Below are positions 16,992 through 25,959 of a stretch of DNA of 64,000 nucleotides, piece by piece (position 1 is the first letter of the stretch; each line of letters opens with the position of its first letter). Source of the DNA: Bradyrhizobium hipponense (GTDB taxonomy: Bacteria; Pseudomonadota; Alphaproteobacteria; Rhizobiales; Xanthobacteraceae). The notes beneath the pieces are model-generated. The model was not told the origin of the DNA. It worked only from the letters and a program-made list of their open reading frames with translations, and searched no databases. The position numbers and the translations under genes were made by a program. Location: NCBI RefSeq assembly GCF_008123965.1, contig NZ_VSTH01000051.1, positions 62,001-126,000 on the forward strand, written 5' to 3'.

Positions 16992-17225
16992 ATGAAAGAC
17001 TACACCGTCGTGCGCGACTTCTGGCGCAACGGCATCCTGCAGCCTGCCGGAAAAGTTCTCCGGCTGGCGGCGTCGGAAGCCAAGTATCTGGCGCACGCTG
17101 TCGAAGAGGCAGCAATCGAGGTCGAGCAGAAGGTCGAGACCGCTGTGAAGCGCGTCCGCGGCCAGAAGCCGCTCGCGGTCGCCGTGGTGGAGGCGCCGGC
17201 CGATGGCGACGACGTCTCCAACTGA
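16992..17225 (+). CDS. Small baseplate-region protein (77 aa)
   Basis: It starts MKDYTVVRDFWRNGI and has an Ala/Glu/Val-rich helical C-terminal half (residues ~25-70). It overlaps the W-like gene by 23 bases, indicating translational coupling. I do not recognise a function. Similar short proteins often sit between V and W homologues in phages of this type. Confidence 0.65.
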   Translation: MKDYTVVRDFWRNGILQPAGKVLRLAASEAKYLAHAVEEAAIEVEQKVETAVKRVRGQKPLAVAVVEAPADGDDVSN

Positions 17226-17568
17226 GCATCTGATCGACATCGATCGGACGACCGGCGAGTACGTCCAGGGCTGGCCCCGGATTAAGCAGAGCATCTACAC
17301 GATCCTCACCACACGGCTGCGCACGCGATTGATGCGCCTGTGGTGGGGCTCGAACTTCATCGACATGCAGGACAAGCCTGGCAACCAGGAAGTCCTCATG
17401 ACCGGCATGATGGCTGCTATCGCCGCGATCAACACCTACGAGCCCGAGTTCAAGGTGACCCGCGTCACCATCGACGACTTCGACGCGACCGGCGACATCA
17501 CGATCACGATCGAGGGCATCGATCTGGTCGACGCCGCACTGAAGAGGGTTCGTCAAACCATCTCCTGA
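17203..17568 (+). CDS. Baseplate wedge protein, GPW/gp25 family
   Basis: The 121-aa length and the pattern LTTRLRTRLMRLWWGSNF followed by MMAAIAAINTYEPEFKV are characteristic of the gp25/GPW family. In that family an Arg-rich helix and a following domain join sheath initiation to the baseplate. Flanked by V-like and J-like genes, it is in canonical P2 order. Confidence 0.88.
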   Translation: MATTSPTEHLIDIDRTTGEYVQGWPRIKQSIYTILTTRLRTRLMRLWWGSNFIDMQDKPGNQEVLMTGMMAAIAAINTYEPEFKVTRVTIDDFDATGDITITIEGIDLVDAALKRVRQTIS

Positions 17569-17586
17569 TTTCACGGCGAGGGATAA

Positions 17587-18456
17587 ATGCCGAGTTTCGA
17601 GTCTCCCGCGCTGTACATCGACTTTGCGAGGCTTCCGCCTCCGCAGGTGATCGAGGAAATCGACTACGAAAAGCTTCTCACGGGCTACCAGCAGCAGGTT
17701 CTCGCAAAGAACTCTGCACTCGAAGCCGCGCTGAAGCTTGAGCAGTCGCCCACGAACATCATCCTGGAGGCCGAGGCCTACGGAGAGATGATCGTCCGCG
17801 AGCGCATCAACGCCGCGGCTCGCGCCTCCATGCTGCCGTTCGCCACGGGGTCTGACCTCGACGTGATCGGCGCCCGGTTCAATGTGCAGCGAATGGACGG
17901 CGAGTTGGATCCTCGCCTCCGCAGGCGCATCCAGCTCTCGATGGAGAGCTACACGACGGCCGGCAGCCCCGGCTCCTACATCTTTCACGCGCTGAGCACC
18001 TCGACGAGCGTCAAGGACGCCACCGCGGTCGCCGAGCGCGGCACCGGCCGGGTCACCGTCACCATCATGGCGGACGGCACCGATCCGGTACCTGGCCAGC
18101 CGCTAGTCGACGCCGTCTACGACCGACTCATGTCGGACGGCATCAAGCCGCTGACCGACGACATCTCCGTCCTGCCGGTCACCAAGATCTCGGCCGACAT
18201 CACCGCCAACCTGACGCTTTACCCTGGCCCTGACGCCTCGCTCGTCGTTGCCGACATCAACAAGGCGCTGACTGCGCTGCGCGCCCGCGTCTCTCAGATC
18301 GGCCGCGACCTGAAGCGGTCCGCCGTCCTCGCCGCCCTCACGCGAGAGGGCGTGCAGAACGTCGAAACGGACTTTCAGGACATCAACGTCGGCACGGGCG
18401 CAGTCGTCTGGATCACCTCCGCCAGCGTGAACGTCTCAAGCTTCCGCGAGGAGTAA
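17587..18456 (+). CDS. Baseplate protein J-like
   Basis: A 289-aa protein with the baseplate J / gp47 layout. A helical N-terminus (PPQVIEEIDYEKLLTGYQQQ) is followed by the conserved RINAAARASMLPFATGSDLD segment (residues ~78-100). Later come beta-rich domains including the VTIMADGTDPVPGQPLVDAV region (~160-180). It forms part of the baseplate wedge and follows the W gene as expected. Confidence 0.9.
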   Translation: MPSFESPALYIDFARLPPPQVIEEIDYEKLLTGYQQQVLAKNSALEAALKLEQSPTNIILEAEAYGEMIVRERINAAARASMLPFATGSDLDVIGARFNVQRMDGELDPRLRRRIQLSMESYTTAGSPGSYIFHALSTSTSVKDATAVAERGTGRVTVTIMADGTDPVPGQPLVDAVYDRLMSDGIKPLTDDISVLPVTKISADITANLTLYPGPDASLVVADINKALTALRARVSQIGRDLKRSAVLAALTREGVQNVETDFQDINVGTGAVVWITSASVNVSSFREE

Positions 18457-18459
18457 TCC

Positions 18460-19689
18460 ATGGCAGCTCGCCTGCTGGACCACATTCTTGCGCCGAATGC
18501 GACGCTCTACGAGCGCACCCTGGCTTCGCAGGTCGATCGGCTCCTCTCGCTGGACACCGATCGACTGCGCCGGCTCTGGGATCCCTACCGATGTCATATC
18601 GACGACCTGCCGTACCTGGCCTGGTCGTTCTCGGTTGACCTCTGGGACACGGGCTGGCCCGAGGCCAAGAAGCGCAAGGTCGTCGCCGACGCAATCTCTC
18701 ATCACCGGATCAAGGGCACGAAGGCCGGCATGGCCACGTACCTTGACCTGGTCGACTGCGCGCTGAATGATCTGATCGTTCCCCCGGCGCGTGGTTACCG
18801 CATGCCGGCGATGACGAACGACGAGTTCATGTCCTGGCTGGTGCATCTGCCCCAGATCAGGATGTATCCGTACGTTATTCGAGACCCCGCGGGCCCCCGC
18901 GAGTTCCGGATGAAGGACGTGTACTTCCGGAACGATAACTTCCGCGAGCCCAGCATCGGGCCTCAGATCTACGGTCGGAAGGCGTCCATCTACAAGGATG
19001 GTATCGAGACCTTCATCAAGCTGGAAGCCATGACCGAGCTTGGCGGCCAGCTCGTCGAGCGGGTCTCGTTCGCCAACAAGTCGACCCGCGACTATCACAG
19101 CGATGGCTTTCGCGGTCAGAAATTCTACGAGCCGACCGACGCGGCCGACAACATCGTCACGGTGCGGCTCAACCAGGCTGCATCCGATCTGATCTCGGTG
19201 ACGCCGGGGCTTACGCCTCAGGATGTTCGCCCGACGCAGATCTCGGAAAAGCACACCGCCTATTCGGCGCAGCACTTCCACGACTACAATGCCTCGTTCC
19301 GCGGGAAAAACTTCCGCTGCGAGACGGACGCAGCCCACTGGATCTACGATCGAGTGTCTCTGCACAGCAAGGAAGACCTGCCCGCAGGCCTGGCCGTGAA
19401 GTCCTACCGCGGACACATCCGATACGGCATCCAGCCCTACACGGCTCAGGCAAGGGTCAGCGTTCCCACGGTTCGCTCAAATGCTCTGGGCTTCGGCGGC
19501 AGATTCCGAAACGGCTTCCGCGTCCCCAGCGACATGTCGAAGCTCGACGATGCCTGCGGAGCAATCGTCGCCGTCAAGCCTCTGCGAGACACGGTCCTCG
19601 TCGACACGGTCAACTACCGAGTCGTGCGCCTCAAGGATCGTCGCCGCCTGGGAACGTTCAGGCTCGGCGAAATCAAGAAGGTCGCGTGA
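18460..19689 (+). CDS. Tail protein I-like
   Basis: The N-terminal ~200 residues match phage tail protein I, including LLSLDTDRLRRLWDPYRC and PYLAWSFSVDLWDTGWPEAK. The remaining ~200 residues form an extended C-terminal domain. At 409 aa it is about twice the size of P2 gpI, so the extra half may be a fibre-docking domain. A strong terminator follows 30 bases later. Confidence 0.88.
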   Translation: MAARLLDHILAPNATLYERTLASQVDRLLSLDTDRLRRLWDPYRCHIDDLPYLAWSFSVDLWDTGWPEAKKRKVVADAISHHRIKGTKAGMATYLDLVDCALNDLIVPPARGYRMPAMTNDEFMSWLVHLPQIRMYPYVIRDPAGPREFRMKDVYFRNDNFREPSIGPQIYGRKASIYKDGIETFIKLEAMTELGGQLVERVSFANKSTRDYHSDGFRGQKFYEPTDAADNIVTVRLNQAASDLISVTPGLTPQDVRPTQISEKHTAYSAQHFHDYNASFRGKNFRCETDAAHWIYDRVSLHSKEDLPAGLAVKSYRGHIRYGIQPYTAQARVSVPTVRSNALGFGGRFRNGFRVPSDMSKLDDACGAIVAVKPLRDTVLVDTVNYRVVRLKDRRRLGTFRLGEIKKVA

Positions 19690-19718
19690 GCGACTAGGAC
19701 CATCAAGATCAACCCCAA

Positions 19719-19750
19719 GCCGCCCCTCACCCGGGCGGCTTTTGAATTTT
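19719..19750 (+). terminator. Rho-independent terminator
   Basis: GCCGCCC and GGGCGGC form a 7-bp stem, then TTTTGAATTTT. It separates the baseplate genes from the fibre genes. Confidence 0.8.
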
Positions 19751-19760
19751 GGGAACACCA

Positions 19761-22016
19761 GTGGAAAACAAAATCATCTTCCATGCGAACATCGATGATG
19801 ATCCGACCGACTTCACGCGGTTGCAGGATTTCGCCGAAGCTTCGCTCGACCACGTCGTCCTCGACGGCATCAGCAGCCTGACCAAGTACGTCGGCTTCGG
19901 CGTCACGAAGTCGGCTGTGACGCAGATCTCTGTCGCGACTGGCCGTCTCTATTCGGCCGGCAAGGTCTACTCCTCGGCGGACAACGCCTGGAGCAAGGAC
20001 TTCATCACGCAGCTGCCGGTCGCCGGCAAGCGCATCGCTTCGGTCGTGACCTGGGGGCAGGAGTCGGACACCGACATCCGTCCGCGCCAGTTCCTGATCA
20101 ACGCTGAGACGCGCCAGGCTGAGCCGCAGGCCGTTCCGCTGGTTCACTCCCGCGTCGCGAGCCTCAACGTCGTGCTCGGTGCCGAGGCTCCGGACCCGAC
20201 CGCGCCGCTGGTGGACGCCGGCTACACGGTCATCGCCAACGTCGTCCTGACGCCGACCGGCGTCGACACGATCACGATGGTCACCGACAACCAGCTGCCG
20301 AGCGTGCAGGCGCACGAGCAGCGAATCGACGACCTCGAAGTCTTCGAGGAGACCGCCGGTCTCCAGATCAAGACGCTCGCTTCCGACATCGCGGCCCTCA
20401 AGGCTGCCGGCTCGAAAGGCGACGTCGATCAGGCCACCATGGGCCGCACGCTGGTTCGTCTGGCCGTGCTCGAGTCCAAGAACGGCGTGGTCTACAACGC
20501 GATCGACTCGGACGCGAACTTCTTCCTCGACACCACGAAGTCGCAGCTGGATGACCCGCTATCGCATGTGAAGGTGGAAGAGGGCATCCGTATGCCGCAC
20601 GCCGCCGAAGGCGCCGCGGCCCTCCAGATCTTCAACCCGCTTGATCCGAGCGCGACGATCAAGAACGGCATCATGTTCCCCGCCTACACGCGGGAAGCCT
20701 GGCTCCAGTCCGGCAACATCAGCGGTGAGCTGCAAGTCGCGGCTTACTCGGTCCAGTCGTTCGACATGGTCCAGAAGATGATGTCGAAGACCCGCATCCG
20801 ATACGGCGACGAGTTCTACGTCTGCACGAACAGCTTGTTCTGGCAGACCGGACAGTACAACGGCGCCGGCCTGTTCTTCCGCGACGGGGCGACCTACGAG
20901 GTCGAGAACCCGCAGGACACGCCGTACCACGCCTTCATCCGCCTGCGTCAGATCTGGATCGACCGCTGGGATGAGCCGTACTGGGAAAAGGTGACGACCA
21001 CCACCACGGTGACCGGCACCCAGATCGCCGAGACCTGGCTCCAGGGCCAGAACATGTGGCTCGATGCCGTTGGCGTCTGGTTCACCCGTCTCGCGGCCTC
21101 CGGCTCGGCTCACTTCGCCATCGTCGAGGTCTCCGACTACGGTCTGCCGAACCTCAAGGCGTGTATCGCTCAGACCACGGTGCTCCGCGAGAACCTCGTT
21201 CTCCAAGGAGAGACCAAGGTCTCGTTCCAGCCGACCTTCCTCCAGGCCGGTAAGCGCTACGCGGTCGTCGTGACCACGGCAGCCGACCACTGGGTCGCCA
21301 CGGTCCCGGGTCAGCAGTTCACGTCCGGCACGTTCTTCTACGTGCTCGATGGCGCCTACGCCCAGGGCGATGCGTTCAAGGATCTGTGGATGCGGCTCTA
21401 CCGCTGCAAGTTCAACCAGGCCCGTGCGGTCATCACGTTGAACCCCCTGCAGCTGGCCGGCGGCATTCTCGCGATCGACCTGCTCACCGGCACGGTCGTC
21501 CCGGACGGCACCTCGCTCACGTACGAGATCCAGGTCGGTTCGACTTGGTACAACTTCCTCGACGTGGACAAGTACATGCTCGGCCAGGGCGGCACGATCC
21601 CGCCGCTGCTCCCGCTGCGAGCCGTCTTCATGGGCTCCGTCGACTGCATGCCGTGCATCAACCTGGCTGACAGCTCGGTCTACGTGTCCCGCCCGGATGT
21701 CTATGCGCAGCACGTCTCCAAGACGCGCACGCTGCCGGCGGCCTCGACCTCGATCCGAGTCATCGAGCGCTACGAATACTTCGATCCGGCCTACCACACG
21801 GCAAGCTGCAAGCTTCTGACCGGTGCGGGCTTCACGACGCAAGTATCTCCGTCCTCGGTCTCCACCTGGATCGATCCGGACGATGGCGCTTACGAGAAGA
21901 CCTACGTCTTCAACCTCGGCGCAGCGATCACGCAGTTCAGGAAGCTGACCCGTCTCGACACCTCGACCAACCAGCGTGTGTTCCACGTCGGTTGGCAAAA
22001 GGACTACGCCGTCTAA
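19761..22016 (+). CDS. Large tail/baseplate-associated protein (DUF4815-like)
   Basis: I prefer GTG 19761 (GTGGAAAAC) because GGGAA lies at 19751, giving 751 aa. A TTG at 19749 is the alternative. The N-terminus (FHANIDDDPTDFTRLQDF) and the central beta-rich region resemble large phage tail proteins that link baseplate and fibres. A short helical linker lies near residues 190-240. I see no enzymatic motif. Its place after gpI and before an S74 fibre supports an adsorption-apparatus role. Confidence 0.7.
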   Translation: MENKIIFHANIDDDPTDFTRLQDFAEASLDHVVLDGISSLTKYVGFGVTKSAVTQISVATGRLYSAGKVYSSADNAWSKDFITQLPVAGKRIASVVTWGQESDTDIRPRQFLINAETRQAEPQAVPLVHSRVASLNVVLGAEAPDPTAPLVDAGYTVIANVVLTPTGVDTITMVTDNQLPSVQAHEQRIDDLEVFEETAGLQIKTLASDIAALKAAGSKGDVDQATMGRTLVRLAVLESKNGVVYNAIDSDANFFLDTTKSQLDDPLSHVKVEEGIRMPHAAEGAAALQIFNPLDPSATIKNGIMFPAYTREAWLQSGNISGELQVAAYSVQSFDMVQKMMSKTRIRYGDEFYVCTNSLFWQTGQYNGAGLFFRDGATYEVENPQDTPYHAFIRLRQIWIDRWDEPYWEKVTTTTTVTGTQIAETWLQGQNMWLDAVGVWFTRLAASGSAHFAIVEVSDYGLPNLKACIAQTTVLRENLVLQGETKVSFQPTFLQAGKRYAVVVTTAADHWVATVPGQQFTSGTFFYVLDGAYAQGDAFKDLWMRLYRCKFNQARAVITLNPLQLAGGILAIDLLTGTVVPDGTSLTYEIQVGSTWYNFLDVDKYMLGQGGTIPPLLPLRAVFMGSVDCMPCINLADSSVYVSRPDVYAQHVSKTRTLPAASTSIRVIERYEYFDPAYHTASCKLLTGAGFTTQVSPSSVSTWIDPDDGAYEKTYVFNLGAAITQFRKLTRLDTSTNQRVFHVGWQKDYAV

Positions 22017-22037
22017 GGCGGAAAGGACAACTCCAAC

Positions 22038-22244
22038 ATGACCGACAACACGAACGCGGCCACCCCCGAGGTGGTCGCGAGCGAACCCGCGCCGGCTCCC
22101 GTCTACTACGACGTGAAGCTGAACGCCCGGTTCACGCTGCAAGACTTCAATTACCTGCCGAGGGACCATCACATCGTGGACAAGACGGTCTACGACGCGA
22201 TGGAAGCCGCGGGGGTGGTTGCCGATGTCAAGCAACTTTCCTGA
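22038..22244 (+). CDS. Hypothetical protein, 68 aa
   Basis: A small protein with a Pro/Ala-rich N-terminus and the segment LNARFTLQDFNYLPRDHHIV, which looks like a small structural adaptor. It overlaps the next fibre gene by 20 bases and has an upstream GGAAAGGACA ribosome binding region. It may be a short tail accessory protein. Confidence 0.65.
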   Translation: MTDNTNAATPEVVASEPAPAPVYYDVKLNARFTLQDFNYLPRDHHIVDKTVYDAMEAAGVVADVKQLS

Positions 22245-23907
22245 GCTTGTATTCAGCGAGGATGAAGACTTCACGGCTGATCGTTTGAACTCGGCGATGG
22301 AGGTGCTCGATAAGCGCCTCCGCGCCCTGGAGCCCTTCACGCCTTCTTGGCAGCAGGCAGTCAACGATCTGCGTGACGTCGGTCTCTCTCGTTTGAACGA
22401 CGCCATACTGCCGGCGTATCAGCGCATCCAGCTGCTGTCCACGCTCGGCTTCCTCTTCGCTGGTTCGTCCAGCGAAGTCACTCTCACCAACGACATGACT
22501 GCGACGTTCATCATCGACGGTGAAACGCAGAAGTCTCTATTCACGCCTACGCCATTCCTGGCGCTGACGCGCTCCTCGACGGTCGATGACTGGGCTATCG
22601 CCCAGCTGATCTCCTACGAGGCTGCGACCGGCACCTTGATGGTGAAGGTCAAGGCGATCACCGGCAACGCCGGCCCGCACACTGATTGGCAGATCGGCGC
22701 ATGCGCGGGTAATACCGCCGCTGCGATGGCGTATTTCGCCCAGATCGATGCGGCCCGCAACCAGTCGAACGTTGCCAAGGCGGCGACCGCAGCTGATCGC
22801 GTGCAGACCGGACTTGACCGGGTCCAGACTGGGCTCGACGTTACGGCTGCAAACATTGCCAAGGAACAGGCGCAGGCGGCTGCCTCGGGTGCAGGCACCT
22901 GGGATCCGACGAACTACGCGCTGAAGACCTACGTCGACAACGCCATCGCCAACCTGATCGGGGCAGCTCCGTCCACATTGGACACGCTGCAGGAGATTGC
23001 GCAGCGGTTCGTCACGGACGAGAACGCGCTCAACTCTCTGACCACCACGGTTTCTGGAAAGCTCCAGAAGTCGATGAACCTCAGCGACTTGACGGATACG
23101 GTTGCTGCAAAGGCAAACCTTGGCATCTCGTTCGCCAATCCGACATCGAAGTCGGGCCTTGCTGCCGTGGCCGGATCGGCCGTCACCTACATGCGCTCGG
23201 ATGCTGCTCCGGCAATCGATGTCTCGATTTCGCCGACCTGGACGGGAAAGCACATCTACCAGTATTCGTCTGGACTGAGCTACGTCCATCAGACGAGCAC
23301 CTGGGGTGGGCTCTCGGTCTACGCTCCCGACCAAGGAACCGCCTTCATCAGCTATCATCGCGGCGTTTATGCGGTGAACGCTGGTCTCGACGGCGACAAC
23401 TGGTGGCGCATCGGCGGTTGGTCTGATGGCGCTGCCTGGCGCTTCGGCGTCAGCCCGGCTGGTCTGATGCAGTCCGCAGGCTACGGCGCAAACACCACGC
23501 CAGTGGCAAGCCAGGTTCGAGCCGCAGGCGACATCATCTACGGCGTCTCCGATGTGCGTCTGAAGAAGGACATCGAGACGATCGAGAACGCTCTGGAGAA
23601 GATCCGGCAGCTGCGAGGCGTCACCTGGGATCAGAGCGATCTGGCCAAGGAGCTGAAGGCGCCTGATCAGCCCCGCCGCAAGGCAGGTCTGCTGGCTCAG
23701 GATCTGCAGAAGGTTCTGCCTGAAGCGGTCGGCCTCGCGCCGTTTGACACCGACAAGTTCGGTAGGAGCAAGTCGGGGCTCGACCTCCTGAACATCTACT
23801 ACGAGCAGCTCTCCGGCCTCTTGGTCGAGGCTGTCAAGGAGTTGGCGGACAGGAATGATGCGCTCGAAGCGCGCCTGGCCAAGCTCGAAGCAAAACTGGG
23901 GGTCTAA
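22225..23907 (+). CDS. Second tail fibre with S74 autochaperone
   Basis: ATG 22225 gives 560 aa. Residues ~1-60 resemble a baseplate attachment domain. The middle carries repeated coiled-coil-forming stretches, including DRVQTGLDRVQTGLDVTAA. AAPSTLDTLQEIAQRF parallels NSAPSTLDTLNELASAL in the first fibre. The C-terminus is a peptidase S74 chaperone (SDVRLKKDIETIENAL, then GLLAQDLQKVLPEAV) followed by a terminal helix. Two S74 fibres in one phage suggest two receptor-binding devices. Confidence 0.88.
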   Translation: MSSNFPELVFSEDEDFTADRLNSAMEVLDKRLRALEPFTPSWQQAVNDLRDVGLSRLNDAILPAYQRIQLLSTLGFLFAGSSSEVTLTNDMTATFIIDGETQKSLFTPTPFLALTRSSTVDDWAIAQLISYEAATGTLMVKVKAITGNAGPHTDWQIGACAGNTAAAMAYFAQIDAARNQSNVAKAATAADRVQTGLDRVQTGLDVTAANIAKEQAQAAASGAGTWDPTNYALKTYVDNAIANLIGAAPSTLDTLQEIAQRFVTDENALNSLTTTVSGKLQKSMNLSDLTDTVAAKANLGISFANPTSKSGLAAVAGSAVTYMRSDAAPAIDVSISPTWTGKHIYQYSSGLSYVHQTSTWGGLSVYAPDQGTAFISYHRGVYAVNAGLDGDNWWRIGGWSDGAAWRFGVSPAGLMQSAGYGANTTPVASQVRAAGDIIYGVSDVRLKKDIETIENALEKIRQLRGVTWDQSDLAKELKAPDQPRRKAGLLAQDLQKVLPEAVGLAPFDTDKFGRSKSGLDLLNIYYEQLSGLLVEAVKELADRNDALEARLAKLEAKLGV

Positions 23908-23910
23908 GAA

Positions 23911-24144
23911 ATGGCCGTTCCATCATCAGGAGCGGTCGCTTTCTCGACCGTCAACTCTGTCTTCGGCTACGGCGGCGCGATGAGCAGCTACGTCGGCAAG
24001 TATTACTACTGGTACGATCCAAACTGGGGTGTGCGCTCCGCCCAATTCCCCGGCTCGAACTTCCCGATGACGATGTTCTACGGCACGTCGGGCCACGACG
24101 AATGGAATTGTGCCTGCGACTGCAACTGCGCCTGCGGCAAATAA
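23911..24144 (+). CDS. Small tail-associated protein with alternating-cysteine C-terminus (copy 1)
   Basis: The 77-aa protein begins with a motif like N-terminal segments of small phage tail proteins (SSGAVAFSTVNSVFGYGG). A Tyr/Trp/Gly-rich middle follows. It ends in EWNCACDCNCACGK, with five cysteines at every second residue (67, 69, 71, 73, 75). The C-terminus could be a metal site or the substrate of the downstream modifying enzymes, because Asp and Asn sit between the cysteines. A paralogue follows directly. It starts 3 bases after the fibre stop, so it is probably co-expressed with the fibre. Confidence 0.8.
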   Translation: MAVPSSGAVAFSTVNSVFGYGGAMSSYVGKYYYWYDPNWGVRSAQFPGSNFPMTMFYGTSGHDEWNCACDCNCACGK

Positions 24145-24156
24145 CGGAGGTCACTG

Positions 24157-24375
24157 ATGGCTATTGCTACCTCAGGCAGCATCGCAATGTCGACGGTCCA
24201 ATCAGTTTTCGCCCGAGGCTACTCCATTAGCGGATATCGCGGGACGCAATACTACACGTCGGCGGGATTGGGAACTTTCCCGACTGGAGGCTTCCCATTC
24301 TCGGCGTTCTACGGGACGTCACCCAATAATGAGTGGGCTTGCGCCTGCGACTGTAACTGCAACTGCGGCAAATGA
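24157..24375 (+). CDS. Small tail-associated protein with alternating-cysteine C-terminus (copy 2)
   Basis: A paralogue of the previous gene (72 aa) with a strong GGAGGT ribosome binding site. The shared parts are the N-terminal ATSGSIAMSTVQSVFARGYS-type motif, an FPFSAFYGTS segment matching FPMTMFYGTS in copy 1, and the end EWACACDCNCNCGK (cysteines 62, 64, 66, 68, 70). The middle has diverged while the Cys tail is almost identical, so the tail is the constrained part. This is what is expected for a leader-plus-core arrangement or a conserved metal-binding tip. Confidence 0.8.
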   Translation: MAIATSGSIAMSTVQSVFARGYSISGYRGTQYYTSAGLGTFPTGGFPFSAFYGTSPNNEWACACDCNCNCGK

Positions 24376-24381
24376 GGACAC

Positions 24382-24693
24382 ATGGAAAAGAAATTCAGCT
24401 TCAAAGTGAAGGACTGGAGCGCTGACGGCTCAGCGCGAGTGGAATACATCCACGGCACGCTCGGCACCATCACCAAGTCCGTCTTCATTCCGCTGAACTT
24501 CTCCGAGGAGGAGCAGCGCAGCGCGATCGCGATGCAGTTCCCGTCGACCATGTTCCACTCACGGTGGCTTGGTTATCTGCAACGCGAGGCACCTCTTCCG
24601 GCACCCGCCGCCATGGAAGGGGAGTTCACGTTCAGCCTCGATCGGCCGGATGACAATCTGGTCGAGCAGGCGCACGAGATCGAAAAGGTCTGA
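24382..24693 (+). CDS. Hypothetical protein of the cysteine-peptide cassette (103 aa)
   Basis: It starts 6 bases after copy 2 with AGGA upstream. The product appears beta-rich at the N-terminus (KKFSFKVKDWSADGSARVEY) with a short helical EEEQRSAIAMQF part. No cysteine cluster or catalytic motif is visible. Its stop shares a base with the next start (TGATG). It could be a binding or chaperone partner for the small proteins, but that is context only. Confidence 0.6.
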   Translation: MEKKFSFKVKDWSADGSARVEYIHGTLGTITKSVFIPLNFSEEEQRSAIAMQFPSTMFHSRWLGYLQREAPLPAPAAMEGEFTFSLDRPDDNLVEQAHEIEKV

Positions 24694-25235
24694 TGCGCCG
24701 CAAGCGTATGCGGTTCGGAAGTTTTATGGTCACGCTCTTCACCTGCTACGCGGGTGAGGAGCGGATCATTCCTCCTGGCGAACTGAACCGGGGCATCACT
24801 GAAGCCCCGATCGATGATCTCATCGAGATCAACAAGAATGCCAAGCCGCTAAACCCCATCACGGTCTTCACCAAGGGATCGTTCGAGATGGATCTCGGCT
24901 GGGACAAACCATTCCCTATCAAGGCGGGTGAGGGTGGATACAGAGGCGCTTTTGCGGAGCGTCTGGACAACATTCGGCTACGTGCAGTCGAAGACGGCAG
25001 CGAATATCACTGCATTCTTCCGCTCGATCGAACGGCTCGATACTGGGACAGGCGCCCAGTGAGCTGTGACGAGGGTCAAGCGATCGAGCTTTCCGCCGGC
25101 CAGTTTCTATACATCGCGACGGGCGCGATCGAGATTGGCGGCAAGACCTTCACCGGTCCTGCCATGGTGGAGTCATCCAAGGACCAGACTGCAATGGCCA
25201 CAGAGCGTGTGATCGGTGCAAAGATATGGATCTGA
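24693..25235 (+). CDS. Hypothetical protein of the cysteine-peptide cassette (180 aa)
   Basis: Translationally coupled to the previous gene. The composition looks beta-rich and cupin-like (ELSAGQFLYIATGAIEIGGK near residues 130-150). I do not see a complete cupin metal-binding motif, so this is not asserted. It overlaps the desaturase-like gene by 10 bases, which ties it to the same transcript. Confidence 0.55.
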   Translation: MRRKRMRFGSFMVTLFTCYAGEERIIPPGELNRGITEAPIDDLIEINKNAKPLNPITVFTKGSFEMDLGWDKPFPIKAGEGGYRGAFAERLDNIRLRAVEDGSEYHCILPLDRTARYWDRRPVSCDEGQAIELSAGQFLYIATGAIEIGGKTFTGPAMVESSKDQTAMATERVIGAKIWI

Positions 25236-25957
25236 GTTTCAAACCCAAACACTACCTCCCGGTCCTGTACACGGGATTGGCCGCCGTTGTGCTCGGCGCA
25301 ATTCTCGTGCTGATCGGCGTGGTTTGGTGGCCGTGGCTGCTCCTGACCTGGAGCGTCTACTGCTTCCTGGCTATCACCAATTCGGCCGGTCACCACCGGC
25401 TATTCTGTCATGGCTCATACGAGACATCGACATTCTGGGAAGTGTTCCTGATCCTGACGGGGACGCTGTCCTGCTATAGCTCGTCGCTGCAATACTGCGT
25501 GACCCACAGCTGGCACCACAAATACGCGGACACCGATGGTGATCCCCATCACTTCGAGTCGTTCTGGGACGTTTTCCGTGAGAGCTATCGCATGGAGAAC
25601 GCCCCGCTCAGCAGCCGGAAGGCAATGGCCAGACTCCTGAAGCGTCCGGGCCATGCCTTCTTCCATCGCTACTTCTGGGCTTTCCCGGCCCTGATGGTGG
25701 TGATCCTGGCCCTCATCGGCTGGAAGGTGCTCCTGTTTGGATATGTGGCTCCGGTGGGCATCATCCTGTTCTCGGCAGCGATGTTCAACTTCCTGTCCCA
25801 CGACGACGACGGTCCGAACAACAAAACAATCGCGCTGTTCGTCTCTGGCGAGGGTAGGCACAAGCTCCATCACGAGAACCCGCACCTTTGGGATTTGCGG
25901 CAGAGGTGGTGGCACATCGATCCGAGCGCCTGGCTCATCTCGCTCATCAAGAGGTAA
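25226..25957 (+). CDS. Membrane fatty-acid desaturase-like di-iron protein
   Basis: A 243-aa protein with hydrophobic segments near residues 10-55, 65-85 and 150-190. All three histidine boxes of the acyl-CoA/acyl-lipid desaturase family are present: HHRLFCH (~57-63), HSWHHKYAD (~94-98) and HKLHHENPH (~213-217). A further WWHIDPSAW lies near the end. The family uses a di-iron centre in the membrane to introduce double bonds or hydroxylate. It is shorter than typical desaturases (about 300-400 aa). A desaturase inside a tail-gene cluster is unexpected, and its substrate here is unknown. Confidence 0.82.
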   Translation: MDLSFKPKHYLPVLYTGLAAVVLGAILVLIGVVWWPWLLLTWSVYCFLAITNSAGHHRLFCHGSYETSTFWEVFLILTGTLSCYSSSLQYCVTHSWHHKYADTDGDPHHFESFWDVFRESYRMENAPLSSRKAMARLLKRPGHAFFHRYFWAFPALMVVILALIGWKVLLFGYVAPVGIILFSAAMFNFLSHDDDGPNNKTIALFVSGEGRHKLHHENPHLWDLRQRWWHIDPSAWLISLIKR

Positions 25958-25959
25958 CA

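Noticed and set aside
15649..17988. 779-aa minus-strand frame opposite the baseplate genes
   Set aside because: Antisense shadow of the V, W and J genes caused by high GC; no motif, and codon pattern reversed.
20559..22406. 615-aa minus-strand frame opposite the tail genes
   Set aside because: Antisense shadow; Arg/Asp/Val-rich composition without domains.
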